Positions 6,828 to 15,627 of a stretch of DNA of 64,000 nucleotides are shown in pieces. Position numbers and translations under genes: made by a program. Numbering within the stretch: the stretch's first letter is position 1; the number at the start of each line of letters is the position of its first letter. Origin of the DNA: Novosphingobium sp. (GTDB lineage: Bacteria > Pseudomonadota > Alphaproteobacteria > Sphingomonadales > Sphingomonadaceae); assembly GCA_024236215.1 (NCBI GenBank), contig JACKKX010000001.1, positions 795,501 through 859,500 of the forward strand, given 5' to 3'. The notes under the pieces are model-generated. The model was not told the DNA's origin. It searched no databases and saw nothing but the letters and a program-made list of their open reading frames with translations.

Positions 6828-7838
6828 ATGTCGACCAAACAGATCGTCGCCCTGCTGAACTCCCACGTCGATGGGGACGAGGAACAGTTCCTGTCGATCG
6901 CACTTCAGGTCGCGGCGCAGGAAGCTAGGCAGGGCAATGTCGAGGAGGCCGATCGGCTCAAGCGGCTCGTCCAGAAGGCGCGTGATCGCGGTACTGTCGG
7001 CGTGCCCAAGGGGCAGACGCCGATCCCGCTCGCGCGGCCGCGCGGTGAACTGCAGGGCCTGGTCGAAAGCGCCTATCCCAAGACCACTCTGGACAGCATG
7101 GTCCTGTCGGATGATTTGCGCCGGCGACTGTCACGCATTGTCCGCCAGCAATCTGACCGGGCGACGCTGCGCGATCACGGCCAGGTTCCGGCGACGCATA
7201 TCCTGCTCGTCGGGCCGCCGGGGACAGGCAAGACGATGACGGCTGCCGCGCTCGCCGGCGAGCTGCGCCTTCCACTCTTTACGGTCCGGCTTGAATCCCT
7301 GTTCAGCCGCTTCTTCGGCGAGACAGCCGGCAAGCTGCGCCTCCTGTTCGATCAGATCGCACAGACGCGCGCCGTCTATCTGCTCGACGAATTCGACGCG
7401 ATCGGCTCGCGGCGCGGCGATCCAAACGATGTCGGCGAGATCCGCCGCGTTCTCAATTCGGTGCTGGCGTTCATGGAGGAGCCCAACTCGACAGATAGCG
7501 TCGTGATCGCGGCAACCAACCATTCGGAGATGCTGGATAACGCGCTCGCCCGGCGCTTCGACGAGGTTGTCGAGTATTCTCTTCCCGATGACCAGGCTGC
7601 GTCCCTCCTGCTCAATCGCAGGCTTGGCAAGTTCAAGCCTGCGGCAAAGTCATGGTCGAAGGTCAAGCCGTTGCTGAATGGCCTCAGCCAGGGCGAACTG
7701 GTGCGAGCCGCCGATGCAGTCGTTCGCGATGCCATCCTTGCGGATGCGGCAAGAGTAACGATCGACAACCTCTGCGCGGCACTGTCCGACAGGCAGGCCT
7801 TCAGGGTAAGATTCCACCCGGAACCTAGCGCAAAATGA
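6828..7838 (+). CDS. ietA: AAA ATPase partner of a subtilase (IetA-like)
   Basis: A 336-residue AAA ATPase. Walker A (GPPGTGKT) is at about residue 129, Walker B (VYLLDEFDAI) at about 183-190, followed by sensor 1 (AATNH) and an arginine finger region (ALARRFDEV). The ATG at 6828 is preferred over 6822 because GGGAG at 6816-6820 is then properly spaced. It is 47 bases upstream of a subtilisin-like protease gene. The same pair, ietA-ietS, stabilises Ti plasmids as an ATPase-antitoxin/protease-toxin system and has been reported as anti-phage. Assignment to ietA rests on this arrangement and domain type. Confidence 0.75.
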   Translation: MSTKQIVALLNSHVDGDEEQFLSIALQVAAQEARQGNVEEADRLKRLVQKARDRGTVGVPKGQTPIPLARPRGELQGLVESAYPKTTLDSMVLSDDLRRRLSRIVRQQSDRATLRDHGQVPATHILLVGPPGTGKTMTAAALAGELRLPLFTVRLESLFSRFFGETAGKLRLLFDQIAQTRAVYLLDEFDAIGSRRGDPNDVGEIRRVLNSVLAFMEEPNSTDSVVIAATNHSEMLDNALARRFDEVVEYSLPDDQAASLLLNRRLGKFKPAAKSWSKVKPLLNGLSQGELVRAADAVVRDAILADAARVTIDNLCAALSDRQAFRVRFHPEPSAK

Positions 7839-7885
7839 CCGACAGGCTGAGCGGCACGGGGCAATCACGACGAAATGGGGTGTGA

Positions 7886-10441
7886 ATGCCCGAAGGTGAT
7901 GATTTCGCGGCCAGGAACGTGCCGCATGTTCTGATCGATGCCTTCCGGGATCCGGCGCAATATCGCTATCCCAGCAGGCCGCAGGACAACAAGCCGAAGC
8001 GCGACGACTATCACGCCCATGCGGAGCAATTGCTTGCCCAGCTGGCGGCAGCACTGAATCAGGCTCCCGATCCCGATAATCGCATAGCTATCGCTGGCCA
8101 GCAGCCGGGCACCATCGTCGAGGTCGAGACACTTGCACCCGAGGGTGCGCGGGCCAAGGCCGCCAAGATCCCCACGGGTCTAGATTTTCCCGGGCAGGAC
8201 ATCGTCGTGCTCCGGTCACGGCGAAATGCCGATCGGACCGAAAGCGCAGTTCTGTTCATTCCGGACAATGCTCAGGCCTTTCTGCGCGACCGGATCACGC
8301 GCTACGGCGAGGAGAATCTCGGCAATCGGGCCAGGCCCGATGTTCCCCGGTTCGAAACCATCGAAGCCATCCGGGCCGCAGTCATCCAGGTTCTGTTCGC
8401 GGGGCCGGTCGACTTCGACGATCCAGTCCCCGCCTGGTGGGAGCTGTGGGTCCGCCAGCCCGTCGAGCGCGCAGAAAGCATCGCTGCGGCCGCACGGGGT
8501 GAACATCTCGATGTCCATGCCGACCGCCTGATCTTCCCCGATACGGTCGTTCTGTTCATTCACGCGACCGTTGCCCAACTGCTCGATCTCGCACAGCGCG
8601 CGCCGGGCGCCATAAGCGAAATCAGGCCGGCGACCGGGACGATCGAACCCTTCCTCGATCAGGGTCCGCTCGCGCTCGGCCAGGCCGCGGTCGTCGCCGA
8701 TCTTGCCGCCCGCGTTACGCCCCCTGGCGATGGCGCGCCCGCCATCTGCGTACTCGATACCGGCATCGCCGGTGCGCATCCGCTCGTTGCGCCGGCATTG
8801 GCCGGAGCCTGGGCGGTCGATGACCGCTGGGGTACTGACGATCACGAGCCGCATGGCGGCCATGGCACGGCAATGGCCGGCCTCGTCCTCTATGGCGATC
8901 TGGAGGGCGCGGCCAACGATCAGAGGCCGCTGGCACTCTCGCATGCAGTCGAGTCCATGAAGTTCCTGCCACCGCGCGGGTTCGATGCAACGGAGCCGAC
9001 GCGATACGGCTTCGTGACCCAGGGCGCGGTTGCGCTGGCGGAGGTCGAAAGACCGAACGCCGCGCGCAGCTTTTGCATCGCCACATCCTCACCGGATTTT
9101 TCTCCCTCCCGGCCTTCGAGCTGGAGCGGAGCGATTGACCAGCTGAGTGCCGGCGCGATGCCTGGCGAGCGCCAGGATGGGCAGTCGGCGACTGATCACC
9201 CAAAACGCCTCGTCCTCATTGCCGCCGGCAATGTCCTTGGGGGCCAGCGCGAGGATGTCGAGACGCACAAGTCGCTCGAAGACCCCGCGCAGAGCTGGAA
9301 CGCAATCACCATCGGCGGCTTCACGGCCAAGGACGCAATCCCAATCGACCCTCCCGGCCTCACGCCCCTCGTTCCGGCCAACCATCGCAGCCCGTTCAGT
9401 CGAGGGTCGCAGGACTTGCCGAGCGACCTGACACCGATCAAACCCGAAGTGCTGTTCGAAGCGGGCAATATGCTCGTGGACGGCGCCGATTATTGCGGGA
9501 TCCACCCAGCGGTTTCTCTGCTGGCTCTTTCATCCGACGTCGAGAATGAGCCCCTGATGCCGTTCAACGCGACCAGCGCCGCTGCCGGAGTGGCAGGGAA
9601 CTTCACCGGGCAGTTGCAGGCCGAACTCCCCGACCTGTGGCCCGAGACATACCGGGCGCTCATGGTCGATTCCGCGACCTGGCCGCAGCCCATCCGTTCA
9701 CAACTGGTCGGCCGCGGGGCGCACTGGAAGTCGATCTCCAAGGGCAAGCGCCAGCTCATCCTGCGGGATGTCGGCTACGGTGTCCCCGATCTGGAACGCG
9801 CTTTCCGTTCCGCACGGAACGACGTGACACTGATCGCTCAGGCCGAAATCCAGCCATTCGCGGCAGGCCCCAACGGACAGGCGCCGGTGTTCAACGAAAT
9901 GCATTTCTACGACCTGCCATGGCCGTCCGCGTTGCTGCAGGAACTCGAGAACGAGACGGTCACGCTCAAGGTGACGTTGTCCTACTTCATCGAGCCCAAT
10001 CTGTCCGGAAGGGCCGCGACCCGCCCCGACACCTACCGGTCATTTGGCCTGCGTTTCGAAATGAAGAAGCGGACGGAAACGGCGGCGGCATTCCGCAGGC
10101 GACTCACTCAACCGCGCGATCACGACGAGCCGACGGCAAATGAAGGCAGTCACTGGTTGCTTGGTCCGAACGCCTTCCAGGCCGGCTCGCTTCATTGCGA
10201 CCTCTGGCGCGGTGCAGCCGTCGATCTCGCGTCCCATGATGAAATCGCGGTCTATCCCGTGGGCGGTTGGTGGAAGTCGCACACCGGTCAGCAACGCATG
10301 AACGACAAGGGGCGCTATGCCCTGATCCTTTCGATTGATGCCCCGGGCCAGGCAGTTGACTTGCATGCCCGGATCGCTGCGATGGTGGAGGCCAAACAAG
10401 CCGAGATTCAGGCAGCCTTGGTCGATGCCACCGGGTTGTGA
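7886..10441 (+). CDS. ietS: Cytoplasmic S8 subtilisin-like serine protease (IetS-like)
   Basis: An 851-residue protease with an intact S8 triad: Asp in VLDTGI (about residue 291), His in GHGTAMAG (about 326), oxyanion Asn in AAGN, and Ser in NATSAAAG (about 564). There is no signal peptide, so it acts in the cytoplasm. A roughly 280-residue N-terminal region and a 250-residue C-terminal region of unknown fold flank the catalytic domain. The AAA gene upstream is expected to restrain or direct it, as in the ietAS toxin-antitoxin/defence pair. The gene ends before a cobalamin riboswitch. Confidence 0.82.
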   Translation: MPEGDDFAARNVPHVLIDAFRDPAQYRYPSRPQDNKPKRDDYHAHAEQLLAQLAAALNQAPDPDNRIAIAGQQPGTIVEVETLAPEGARAKAAKIPTGLDFPGQDIVVLRSRRNADRTESAVLFIPDNAQAFLRDRITRYGEENLGNRARPDVPRFETIEAIRAAVIQVLFAGPVDFDDPVPAWWELWVRQPVERAESIAAAARGEHLDVHADRLIFPDTVVLFIHATVAQLLDLAQRAPGAISEIRPATGTIEPFLDQGPLALGQAAVVADLAARVTPPGDGAPAICVLDTGIAGAHPLVAPALAGAWAVDDRWGTDDHEPHGGHGTAMAGLVLYGDLEGAANDQRPLALSHAVESMKFLPPRGFDATEPTRYGFVTQGAVALAEVERPNAARSFCIATSSPDFSPSRPSSWSGAIDQLSAGAMPGERQDGQSATDHPKRLVLIAAGNVLGGQREDVETHKSLEDPAQSWNAITIGGFTAKDAIPIDPPGLTPLVPANHRSPFSRGSQDLPSDLTPIKPEVLFEAGNMLVDGADYCGIHPAVSLLALSSDVENEPLMPFNATSAAAGVAGNFTGQLQAELPDLWPETYRALMVDSATWPQPIRSQLVGRGAHWKSISKGKRQLILRDVGYGVPDLERAFRSARNDVTLIAQAEIQPFAAGPNGQAPVFNEMHFYDLPWPSALLQELENETVTLKVTLSYFIEPNLSGRAATRPDTYRSFGLRFEMKKRTETAAAFRRRLTQPRDHDEPTANEGSHWLLGPNAFQAGSLHCDLWRGAAVDLASHDEIAVYPVGGWWKSHTGQQRMNDKGRYALILSIDAPGQAVDLHARIAAMVEAKQAEIQAALVDATGL

Positions 10442-10564
10442 TCAATACCGCACTGCGCAGTATAGGTATTCATCGCAATAAAGATTCTCTGTCCGGCTCA
10501 CTGGAGAACCGCTTCGTCGGCAAGCCGTTTCCAACCTTATGAATAGCCAATAGTAAATTCAGCG

Positions 10565-10760
10565 CGTTGGTGTCCGAGAGGACTTAATCGGGAATGCGGT
10601 GAGGAGCCTCGGCACCGAAGCCGCAGCTGTCCCTGCAACTGTAATCGGCTAGCGCTGCGTTCATAGCACAGGCAACGACGTCTGTGCCGCCACTGGGGTC
10701 GAGACTCCGGGAAGGCGCGAATTCCGCGTGATGATCCGTGAGCCAGGAAACCGGCCTTCG
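10565..10760 (+). promoter_or_regulatory. Cobalamin (B12) riboswitch
   Basis: The conserved core elements occur in order: the P2/P3-type segment GGAATGCGGTGAGGAGCC (about 10590), GCAGCTGTCCCTGCAACTGT (10623-10642), the CACTGGG loop element (10690), and the B12 box AGCCAGGAAACCGGCC at 10741-10756. Such elements bind adenosyl- or methylcobalamin and repress downstream B12 uptake or synthesis genes. Here the next gene is a LysR regulator starting at 10950, not a recognisable B12 gene. Confidence 0.9.
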
Positions 10761-10834
10761 CACGTCGCTGATGCGTGGTTCAGGGGTTGGCCTGCGCGCG
10801 GGGTTCCGTTTCGGGCGACATGGAAAGAGCGACG

Positions 10835-10862
10835 CAGCGCCAGGCAGATTGCCCTGGTGCTG
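10835..10862 (+). promoter_or_regulatory. Stable hairpin downstream of the riboswitch (expression platform)
   Basis: CAGCGCCAGGCA pairs with TGCCCTGGTGCTG across a three-base loop, with one bulge and one G-T pair. No T-run follows, so it is not a classical terminator. Its place after the B12 box suits a translational or Rho-linked expression platform, which is an inference. Confidence 0.55.
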
Positions 10863-10949
10863 TCGAACTCGCTGGCGCGCGGCTTTTGCGGCCGCGCTCG
10901 CATGGGCGGAGGTGATGGTGGGGGCAGTACAGACCGGACGGGGGCAGCC

Positions 10950-11858
10950 GTGATCGAGCTGCGGCAACTGCGCTATCTGGTGCTTGCCGCCGAATCCGGC
11001 AGTTTCAGCAGGGCCGCCAAACGTCTTGGCATCAAACAGTCGACATTGAGCCGTCAGCTGCTCGCGCTCGAAAAGCGCCTCGGCATTGAGATGTTCGAGC
11101 GCATGTCACGCGGCGCGGTCCTGACGCCCGCGGGGGAGACCTATCTCAGGACCGCCCAACGTGTCGTCCGCGAATTCGCCGAGTTGAATTCTTGGCTGCA
11201 CGACACGCGCAAAGGCCAATCGGGCCGCCTCGCCGTAGGGTTCTATACTTCCTTCTCGGCCGGCAACCTGCGCGCCACGCTGGAAGCCTTCACCGGCGGC
11301 AGTGAGGCGATCCGCATCGAGCGCTTCGAACGTGACCGCGATCATTTGCTGAGCGGTCTCGAAAGCGGTCTGATTGACATCGCGATCATGCCCGGTGAAG
11401 GCCGAGAACCTCTGCTCAGCCGCCGGTCGCTGTGGAGCGAGCGGATTCACGTCGCCCTGCCAGCCAACAATGCCCTCGGGTTGGCCGACCGCATTTACTG
11501 GACCGACCTGCGAGGCGAACGATTCCGGCTGACTCAGCGTGATCCTGGCCCGCAATTTCGGCAGCTGATTCTGGGCAAGCTGGCCGATGCGTCGCACCAT
11601 CCTGACATCGAACTGGAAGACATCAGCAGGGAGACGCTGCTGGCCTCGGTCGGCATTGGCGAGCACATCACCATCGTTGTCGAAGCGGCTCTGGGGCTCG
11701 GCATCGTCGGCATGGTGTTTCGCGAAATCCATGATCGCGACGGACCGACGCGCGTAGGATTTTCCGCCTATTGGCGAGAGGACAACGCAAACCCGGTGCT
11801 CAAGGCATTCCTGGCCTTCGTGGAAGCGCGGTTTTCCATACCGGTGTTCAACTTCTAG
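10950..11858 (+). CDS. LysR-family transcriptional regulator
   Basis: A 302-residue regulator. Residues 1-65 form the LysR winged helix (ELRQLRYLVLAAESGSFSRA, then KQSTLSRQLLALEKRLG and TPAGE), and the remainder is the substrate-binding effector domain. The GTG at 10950 was chosen because the conserved N-terminus starts there and GGGGG precedes it; the frame stays open upstream to 10728 across the riboswitch end but that part is not protein-like. Its ligand and targets are unknown. The leader suggests cobalamin may influence its expression. Confidence 0.85.
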   Translation: MIELRQLRYLVLAAESGSFSRAAKRLGIKQSTLSRQLLALEKRLGIEMFERMSRGAVLTPAGETYLRTAQRVVREFAELNSWLHDTRKGQSGRLAVGFYTSFSAGNLRATLEAFTGGSEAIRIERFERDRDHLLSGLESGLIDIAIMPGEGREPLLSRRSLWSERIHVALPANNALGLADRIYWTDLRGERFRLTQRDPGPQFRQLILGKLADASHHPDIELEDISRETLLASVGIGEHITIVVEAALGLGIVGMVFREIHDRDGPTRVGFSAYWREDNANPVLKAFLAFVEARFSIPVFNF

Positions 11859-11871
11859 GGATGGTCCGAAC

Positions 11872-13704
11872 TCATCGTGCAATCTTTCGCCAAGCCGCCT
11901 CATGGCGCGCAATTGCATCGGATCCATTCAGGACCAGCAAGCTAGTCGCCGCTTCCCGGTCGAGCACCTTAGAAAAGTGATAGCCCTGGCCCAGTTCACA
12001 ACCCAGCCGCATGAGTTGGACGGCCTGCGCCTCATTCTCGATACCTTCGGCCACCACGCCGATCTTCAAATCGCGGGCCGTGTGGAGCAGCCCTCCGATG
12101 ACTGCCGCGCCGGCGCCGTCTACTGCCAGTCTATCGACCAGCACCTTGTCGATTTTGATCATATCGACTGGCATCGACAGCAGCGGCATGAGCAGACCCC
12201 CGCCAGTTCCGAAATCGTCGAGCGCTACCCGCAGACCTCGCGACCGAAGCGCTTCGATCGCCTCGATCAATGACTTGTCCCGCAGCATCGGATAGGCACT
12301 TTCGGCGATCTCAATGACCAGATGCTCAAGCGACAGACCCTGCCCGGCAAATGCGGCCGCAATCTGCTGATCCAGCCTGCCGCCGTGAAAATCGGCCAGC
12401 GAAACATTGATGCCGATGTGCTGGAGTGGAATGGCCATATCCAGCCAAGCCCGGACATCGGCCGAAACGATGGCCAGCATGCGCTGGGTCAATTCCGACG
12501 CGATGCGGGCATCCGTGGTCGCTTCCCTGAACGCCGCCGCTGCCAGGAGCTTCCCATCGGCCATGCGAAGTCGGCAGAGTGCCTCCAGAGCAACTATCTC
12601 GCGAGTATCGAGTCGGACTATCGGCTGATAATGTGCCTCGATACGCCCTTCTCGCAACGCGGCATCAACATCGCGGATGGCCGCGATGCGGTGGGTTATC
12701 CTCGTGTCGAGCCCGGGCCAATAACGGATAAACCCGCCCCGGCCGGTCTCCTTGGCGTGATACAGCGCAAAGTCCGCATTCTGCCGGACCACGTCAGCGC
12801 TGAGATCGCCGTGCGACAGGATAGCACCGCCGATCGTTGCCTTGGGCATGATCGCGTGGCCGTTGAAGTTGATCGGCTCGCAGAGGCCTTCAAGTAGCGA
12901 TGCGGCAAAGCTGTCGAGTTCGTGAAGCGCATCAGGCGACTGAACCAGTATCGCGAATTCATCGCCGCCGATACGGAATGTCCGGTTGGGCAAGGCGGCC
13001 GCAGTGATCCGTTCGGCGGCAGCCTGAAGCAGCATGTCGCCGGCGTGATGCCCGAAGCTGTCGTTGATCACCTTGAGATTGTCGAGATCGAGGACGAAAA
13101 TCCCCCAGGCTCCTGGCTCCGTGCAAATGAGACGGGAAAGCGCGACCCCGAAGGAAGCCCGGTTGGCGATCTGGGTCAAGGCATCGACATTGGCCTGCCG
13201 TTCGCGCTCCAGCACGCGATCATGGCGTGCGAGCGCAATCGAGCAAAGGGGAATGCAGGCATCGACGATCTCCTGCTCGGCACTGGTCGGCTCTCGGGCC
13301 ACCCGGTAGTAGAAAGCGAATGTGCCGATCACCCGCTCGTTCTCATCGAAGATCGGCGTCGACCAGCAAGCCCTGAGACCCAGCGACAATGCAGCTGGGC
13401 TATATTCGGCCCAGCGCGGATCATGGGCAATGTCCGCCACGATGACCGGCTTGCGCAGGTAGGCGGCGCTACCGCATGATCCCAACTCCGGACCGATCAT
13501 GAGGCCGTCGAACGCCGCCGAGTAGTCGTCTGGCAAGCTGGGGGCGGCGAGTGGGTGAATGATCCCGTCATGATCGACGGTCAGCACCGAACAGACCAGG
13601 TCCGGCACCAGGCTCTCGATTTCCTGACACAGGCGATCGATGGTCGCCTTGAGGTCGGCTCCCTTTGCAATCATCTCAAGTATTATGTTGCGCAGGCTGA
13701 GCAC
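11872..13704 (-). CDS. GAF-GGDEF-EAL cyclic-di-GMP enzyme
   Basis: A 610-residue protein converging with the LysR gene. An N-terminal GAF domain (about 1-160, containing GSCGSAAYLRKPVIV) should sense a small ligand. A GGDEF domain follows with an intact IGGDEFAIL active site, then an EAL domain with EAL (LEALCRL), DDFGTG, IKIDK and VVAEGIENEAQ motifs. Both synthesis and degradation of c-di-GMP are possible; which dominates cannot be read from sequence. There is no membrane segment. A GTG start at 13704 follows GGAGAATTC. It probably alters host biofilm or motility from within the element. Confidence 0.9.
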   Translation of the reverse strand: MLSLRNIILEMIAKGADLKATIDRLCQEIESLVPDLVCSVLTVDHDGIIHPLAAPSLPDDYSAAFDGLMIGPELGSCGSAAYLRKPVIVADIAHDPRWAEYSPAALSLGLRACWSTPIFDENERVIGTFAFYYRVAREPTSAEQEIVDACIPLCSIALARHDRVLERERQANVDALTQIANRASFGVALSRLICTEPGAWGIFVLDLDNLKVINDSFGHHAGDMLLQAAAERITAAALPNRTFRIGGDEFAILVQSPDALHELDSFAASLLEGLCEPINFNGHAIMPKATIGGAILSHGDLSADVVRQNADFALYHAKETGRGGFIRYWPGLDTRITHRIAAIRDVDAALREGRIEAHYQPIVRLDTREIVALEALCRLRMADGKLLAAAAFREATTDARIASELTQRMLAIVSADVRAWLDMAIPLQHIGINVSLADFHGGRLDQQIAAAFAGQGLSLEHLVIEIAESAYPMLRDKSLIEAIEALRSRGLRVALDDFGTGGGLLMPLLSMPVDMIKIDKVLVDRLAVDGAGAAVIGGLLHTARDLKIGVVAEGIENEAQAVQLMRLGCELGQGYHFSKVLDREAATSLLVLNGSDAIARHEAAWRKIAR

Positions 13705-13791
13705 GAATTCTCCAATTTATGAAATAGTATACTCCGGTGTGATCGCGGCCCGTTTTTCTTGGCGACATAATGTCTTGTGATTAAACCTTCG

Positions 13792-13980
13792 CTAATCGCG
13801 CGCTCGATTAGCTCCGTATTGGCCCGATCTAGCCGGACCCGGTTTTGCCGCAATGTCGATGGCAAACTGGAGATGGGCAGCGGCGACCTTCTCCCCCGCG
13901 CCGTCAAGCAGGCGAAGCGCCCTGCGCATCAGCGCGACCGCATTCTTCCGCATCTGAGAAGGATCTGTCATACTACCCAT
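13792..13980 (-). CDS. Small conserved-looking helical protein, about 62 aa
   Basis: A short minus-strand gene starting MGSMTDPSQMRKNAVALMRR. Its core (ALRLLDGAGEKVAAAHLQFA) resembles a small protein I have seen annotated as hypothetical in sphingomonads, often near regulatory genes. Codon third positions are GC-rich. Either Met1 or Met4 (13971) could be the start. The function is unknown. Confidence 0.55.
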   Translation of the reverse strand: MGSMTDPSQMRKNAVALMRRALRLLDGAGEKVAAAHLQFAIDIAAKPGPARSGQYGANRARD

Positions 13981-14094
13981 GTCCCACGGTGCCCCCGTGC
14001 AGAGACCGGGTTGCCGTGAACTATTTAGGCCCCAGACCTTAAATGATACTTAAAGTCCGTCGCCTTATAACCATCTCGGGTGGGATGATGGGCT

Positions 14095-14325
14095 GTGAAA
14101 CGCACACACCCAGGCACACTTCGGATGATACTGGCGAACAATATCCGCCAGCACCGAAAGGCGCGCGGTGTCAGCCAGCAGGATTTCGCACTCGAGATCG
14201 AGATGGACCGCACCTACATCGGCGGGGTCGAGCGCGGGGAGCGCAATGTTTCAATCGACAACATCGAGCGAATTGCAAAGGGCCTTGAGGTTAAACCCCA
14301 CCTGCTTCTGACAGAGCCGGAATAG
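14095..14325 (+). CDS. XRE-type helix-turn-helix regulator
   Basis: A 76-residue (or 66 from the ATG at 14125) single-domain HTH_3 protein. The helix-turn-helix is RKARGVSQQDFALEIEMDRT with the following GVERGERNVSIDNIERIAKG, a classical Cro/CI-type core. The GTG at 14095 was kept because homology to the second XRE protein of this window (40430) begins at TLR, before the internal ATG. It stands alone between a small minus-strand gene and the ApbE operon. The target operator is not known. Confidence 0.8.
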   Translation: MKRTHPGTLRMILANNIRQHRKARGVSQQDFALEIEMDRTYIGGVERGERNVSIDNIERIAKGLEVKPHLLLTEPE

Positions 14326-14341
14326 ACCCGTGCCATGCGTC

Positions 14342-14803
14342 CTAGGAGCGCCGAGCCCTTCGACGCTCGTATAGGCCGCTGATGTAGTGCCACAGGAAAA
14401 TCCCGGGAAGGGCCAGCCCGATCACCCAGTGGATCAGCCCTGTCCAGTCGCGCAAGGCCTCATCGCCGGCGTAGTAGAGCAGATAGCCACTGCCGACGAG
14501 GACGGCGAGTACCGCGCAAAGTGCGATGCCCGCTACGCGCTGGCGAACATGCGACCAACCCTTGGGAATATGCGCCACGAACATACTGCCGATGCCCAGC
14601 AGGACTGGGATGAGGAAGAGGCCGTGCGCGGTCATCATCCATGGCTCGGCCGGGTTCATCTCCGGCCCGTACTCGCCTGCCTTCTGCCCGTAGTAATGCA
14701 GCAAGAGCCAGCCGGCTCCGGAAAGCCACAGCCCGCTGCCGCTCAGGGTGAGCAGCCAGACCTGCCAGGAAGCAAGCCTTGCGGATTTGCGGTGGGGCAT
14801 CAA
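14342..14803 (-). CDS. Four-helix membrane protein, cytochrome b561/DUF4405-like
   Basis: A 153-residue inner-membrane protein with four hydrophobic helices (about 12-38, 58-80, 90-112 and 122-142). Paired His residues in helices 2 and 4 (AHGLFLIPVLL and IHWVIGLALP...WHYI) could bind heme b, as in cytochrome b561-like or DUF4405 proteins. It is the last gene of the operon with apbE and an FMN-binding protein and overlaps apbE by four bases, so it may pass electrons from the quinone pool to the flavoprotein. The heme role is inferred. Confidence 0.65.
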   Translation of the reverse strand: MMPHRKSARLASWQVWLLTLSGSGLWLSGAGWLLLHYYGQKAGEYGPEMNPAEPWMMTAHGLFLIPVLLGIGSMFVAHIPKGWSHVRQRVAGIALCAVLAVLVGSGYLLYYAGDEALRDWTGLIHWVIGLALPGIFLWHYISGLYERRRARRS

Positions 14804-15627
14804 CTGGGAACTCCGGTGTCTGGCGCATCGAGAAGGCGGGCGCCGAAATTGAGTGCCACCCGCTCGGCAAGGTCATGATCGGCTAGCGCCACCTTGGTCA
14901 GCGCGTCGGCAATGATGCAGGTTGGCGCAATCACGGTGACGCGATGATCGGCGAGCACGCTCTTGCCACCGCGTCCGACGTGCGGAGATTCCTCGCGGCC
15001 TCGAACCCGGCGGCGATTGTCGAGATTGGACGAACTGGCGACGGCACAGTTGCGCGCCGGAACCATGAAGCGGACTTTGCCATGGGCGTCGCGCAGGCCA
15101 ACGGGCCAGGCCCGCGCGCCGAAGGCGCGCAGGTCACCGCCGGCATTGACCAGCGCCTCGCCCACCCCGCGTTCCGTCAGAACCTCCACGGCACGATCGA
15201 CAGCGTAGCCTTTGGCGATGCCGCCCAGGTCGATCAGCATGCCGCGATGGGTGCGGACATGGCGGTCATCGACAATCTCGATGTCGCCGCTCGTCCCGCA
15301 ATAGCCATCGAGGCGCGCAATGCGCTCACGCGGCAGAAAGCCGCTGCGAACCAGGCTGCGCCCCACGCCCACGTCGAACAGCCCGCCGGTATCCCGGTAA
15401 AGCGCGACCGCGGTGCGCAGGACGGCAACCGTCTCCTCGTCCACCTCGAGCGTGGTCCCTGGCGGCGCCTCACGCAGGCGGGCCAGGTCGCTGTCGGAAT
15501 CGTGGAACGACATCCGCCGGTGCACATGGGCAATGGCGGCGAAGGCTTGCTCCGCCGCCTGCTCATATCCTTGAGGTACGGTGATCTCGACGAACGTCCC
15601 CAGCAATGGTCGGCAGCGCGTGATCAC
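14800..15627 (-). CDS. apbE: FAD:protein FMN transferase (ApbE)
   Basis: A 275-residue ApbE-family flavin transferase, which attaches FMN to a Thr or Ser of extracytoplasmic flavoproteins. Visible family features are MITRCRPLLGTFVEI at the start, an FDVGVG motif, the IDLGGIAKGYAVD signature near the middle and VNAGGDLRAFG. No clear lipobox or signal peptide is seen in this start, so export is uncertain. It overlaps the FMN-binding substrate gene by four bases, so the two are co-translated and probably work as modifier and target. Confidence 0.92.
   Translation of the reverse strand: MITRCRPLLGTFVEITVPQGYEQAAEQAFAAIAHVHRRMSFHDSDSDLARLREAPPGTTLEVDEETVAVLRTAVALYRDTGGLFDVGVGRSLVRSGFLPRERIARLDGYCGTSGDIEIVDDRHVRTHRGMLIDLGGIAKGYAVDRAVEVLTERGVGEALVNAGGDLRAFGARAWPVGLRDAHGKVRFMVPARNCAVASSSNLDNRRRVRGREESPHVGRGGKSVLADHRVTVIAPTCIIADALTKVALADHDLAERVALNFGARLLDAPDTGVPS

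Noticed and set aside
10728-10949. N-terminal extension of the LysR protein
   Set aside because: It would start inside the riboswitch B12-box region and is not protein-like; the LysR fold starts at the GTG at 10950.
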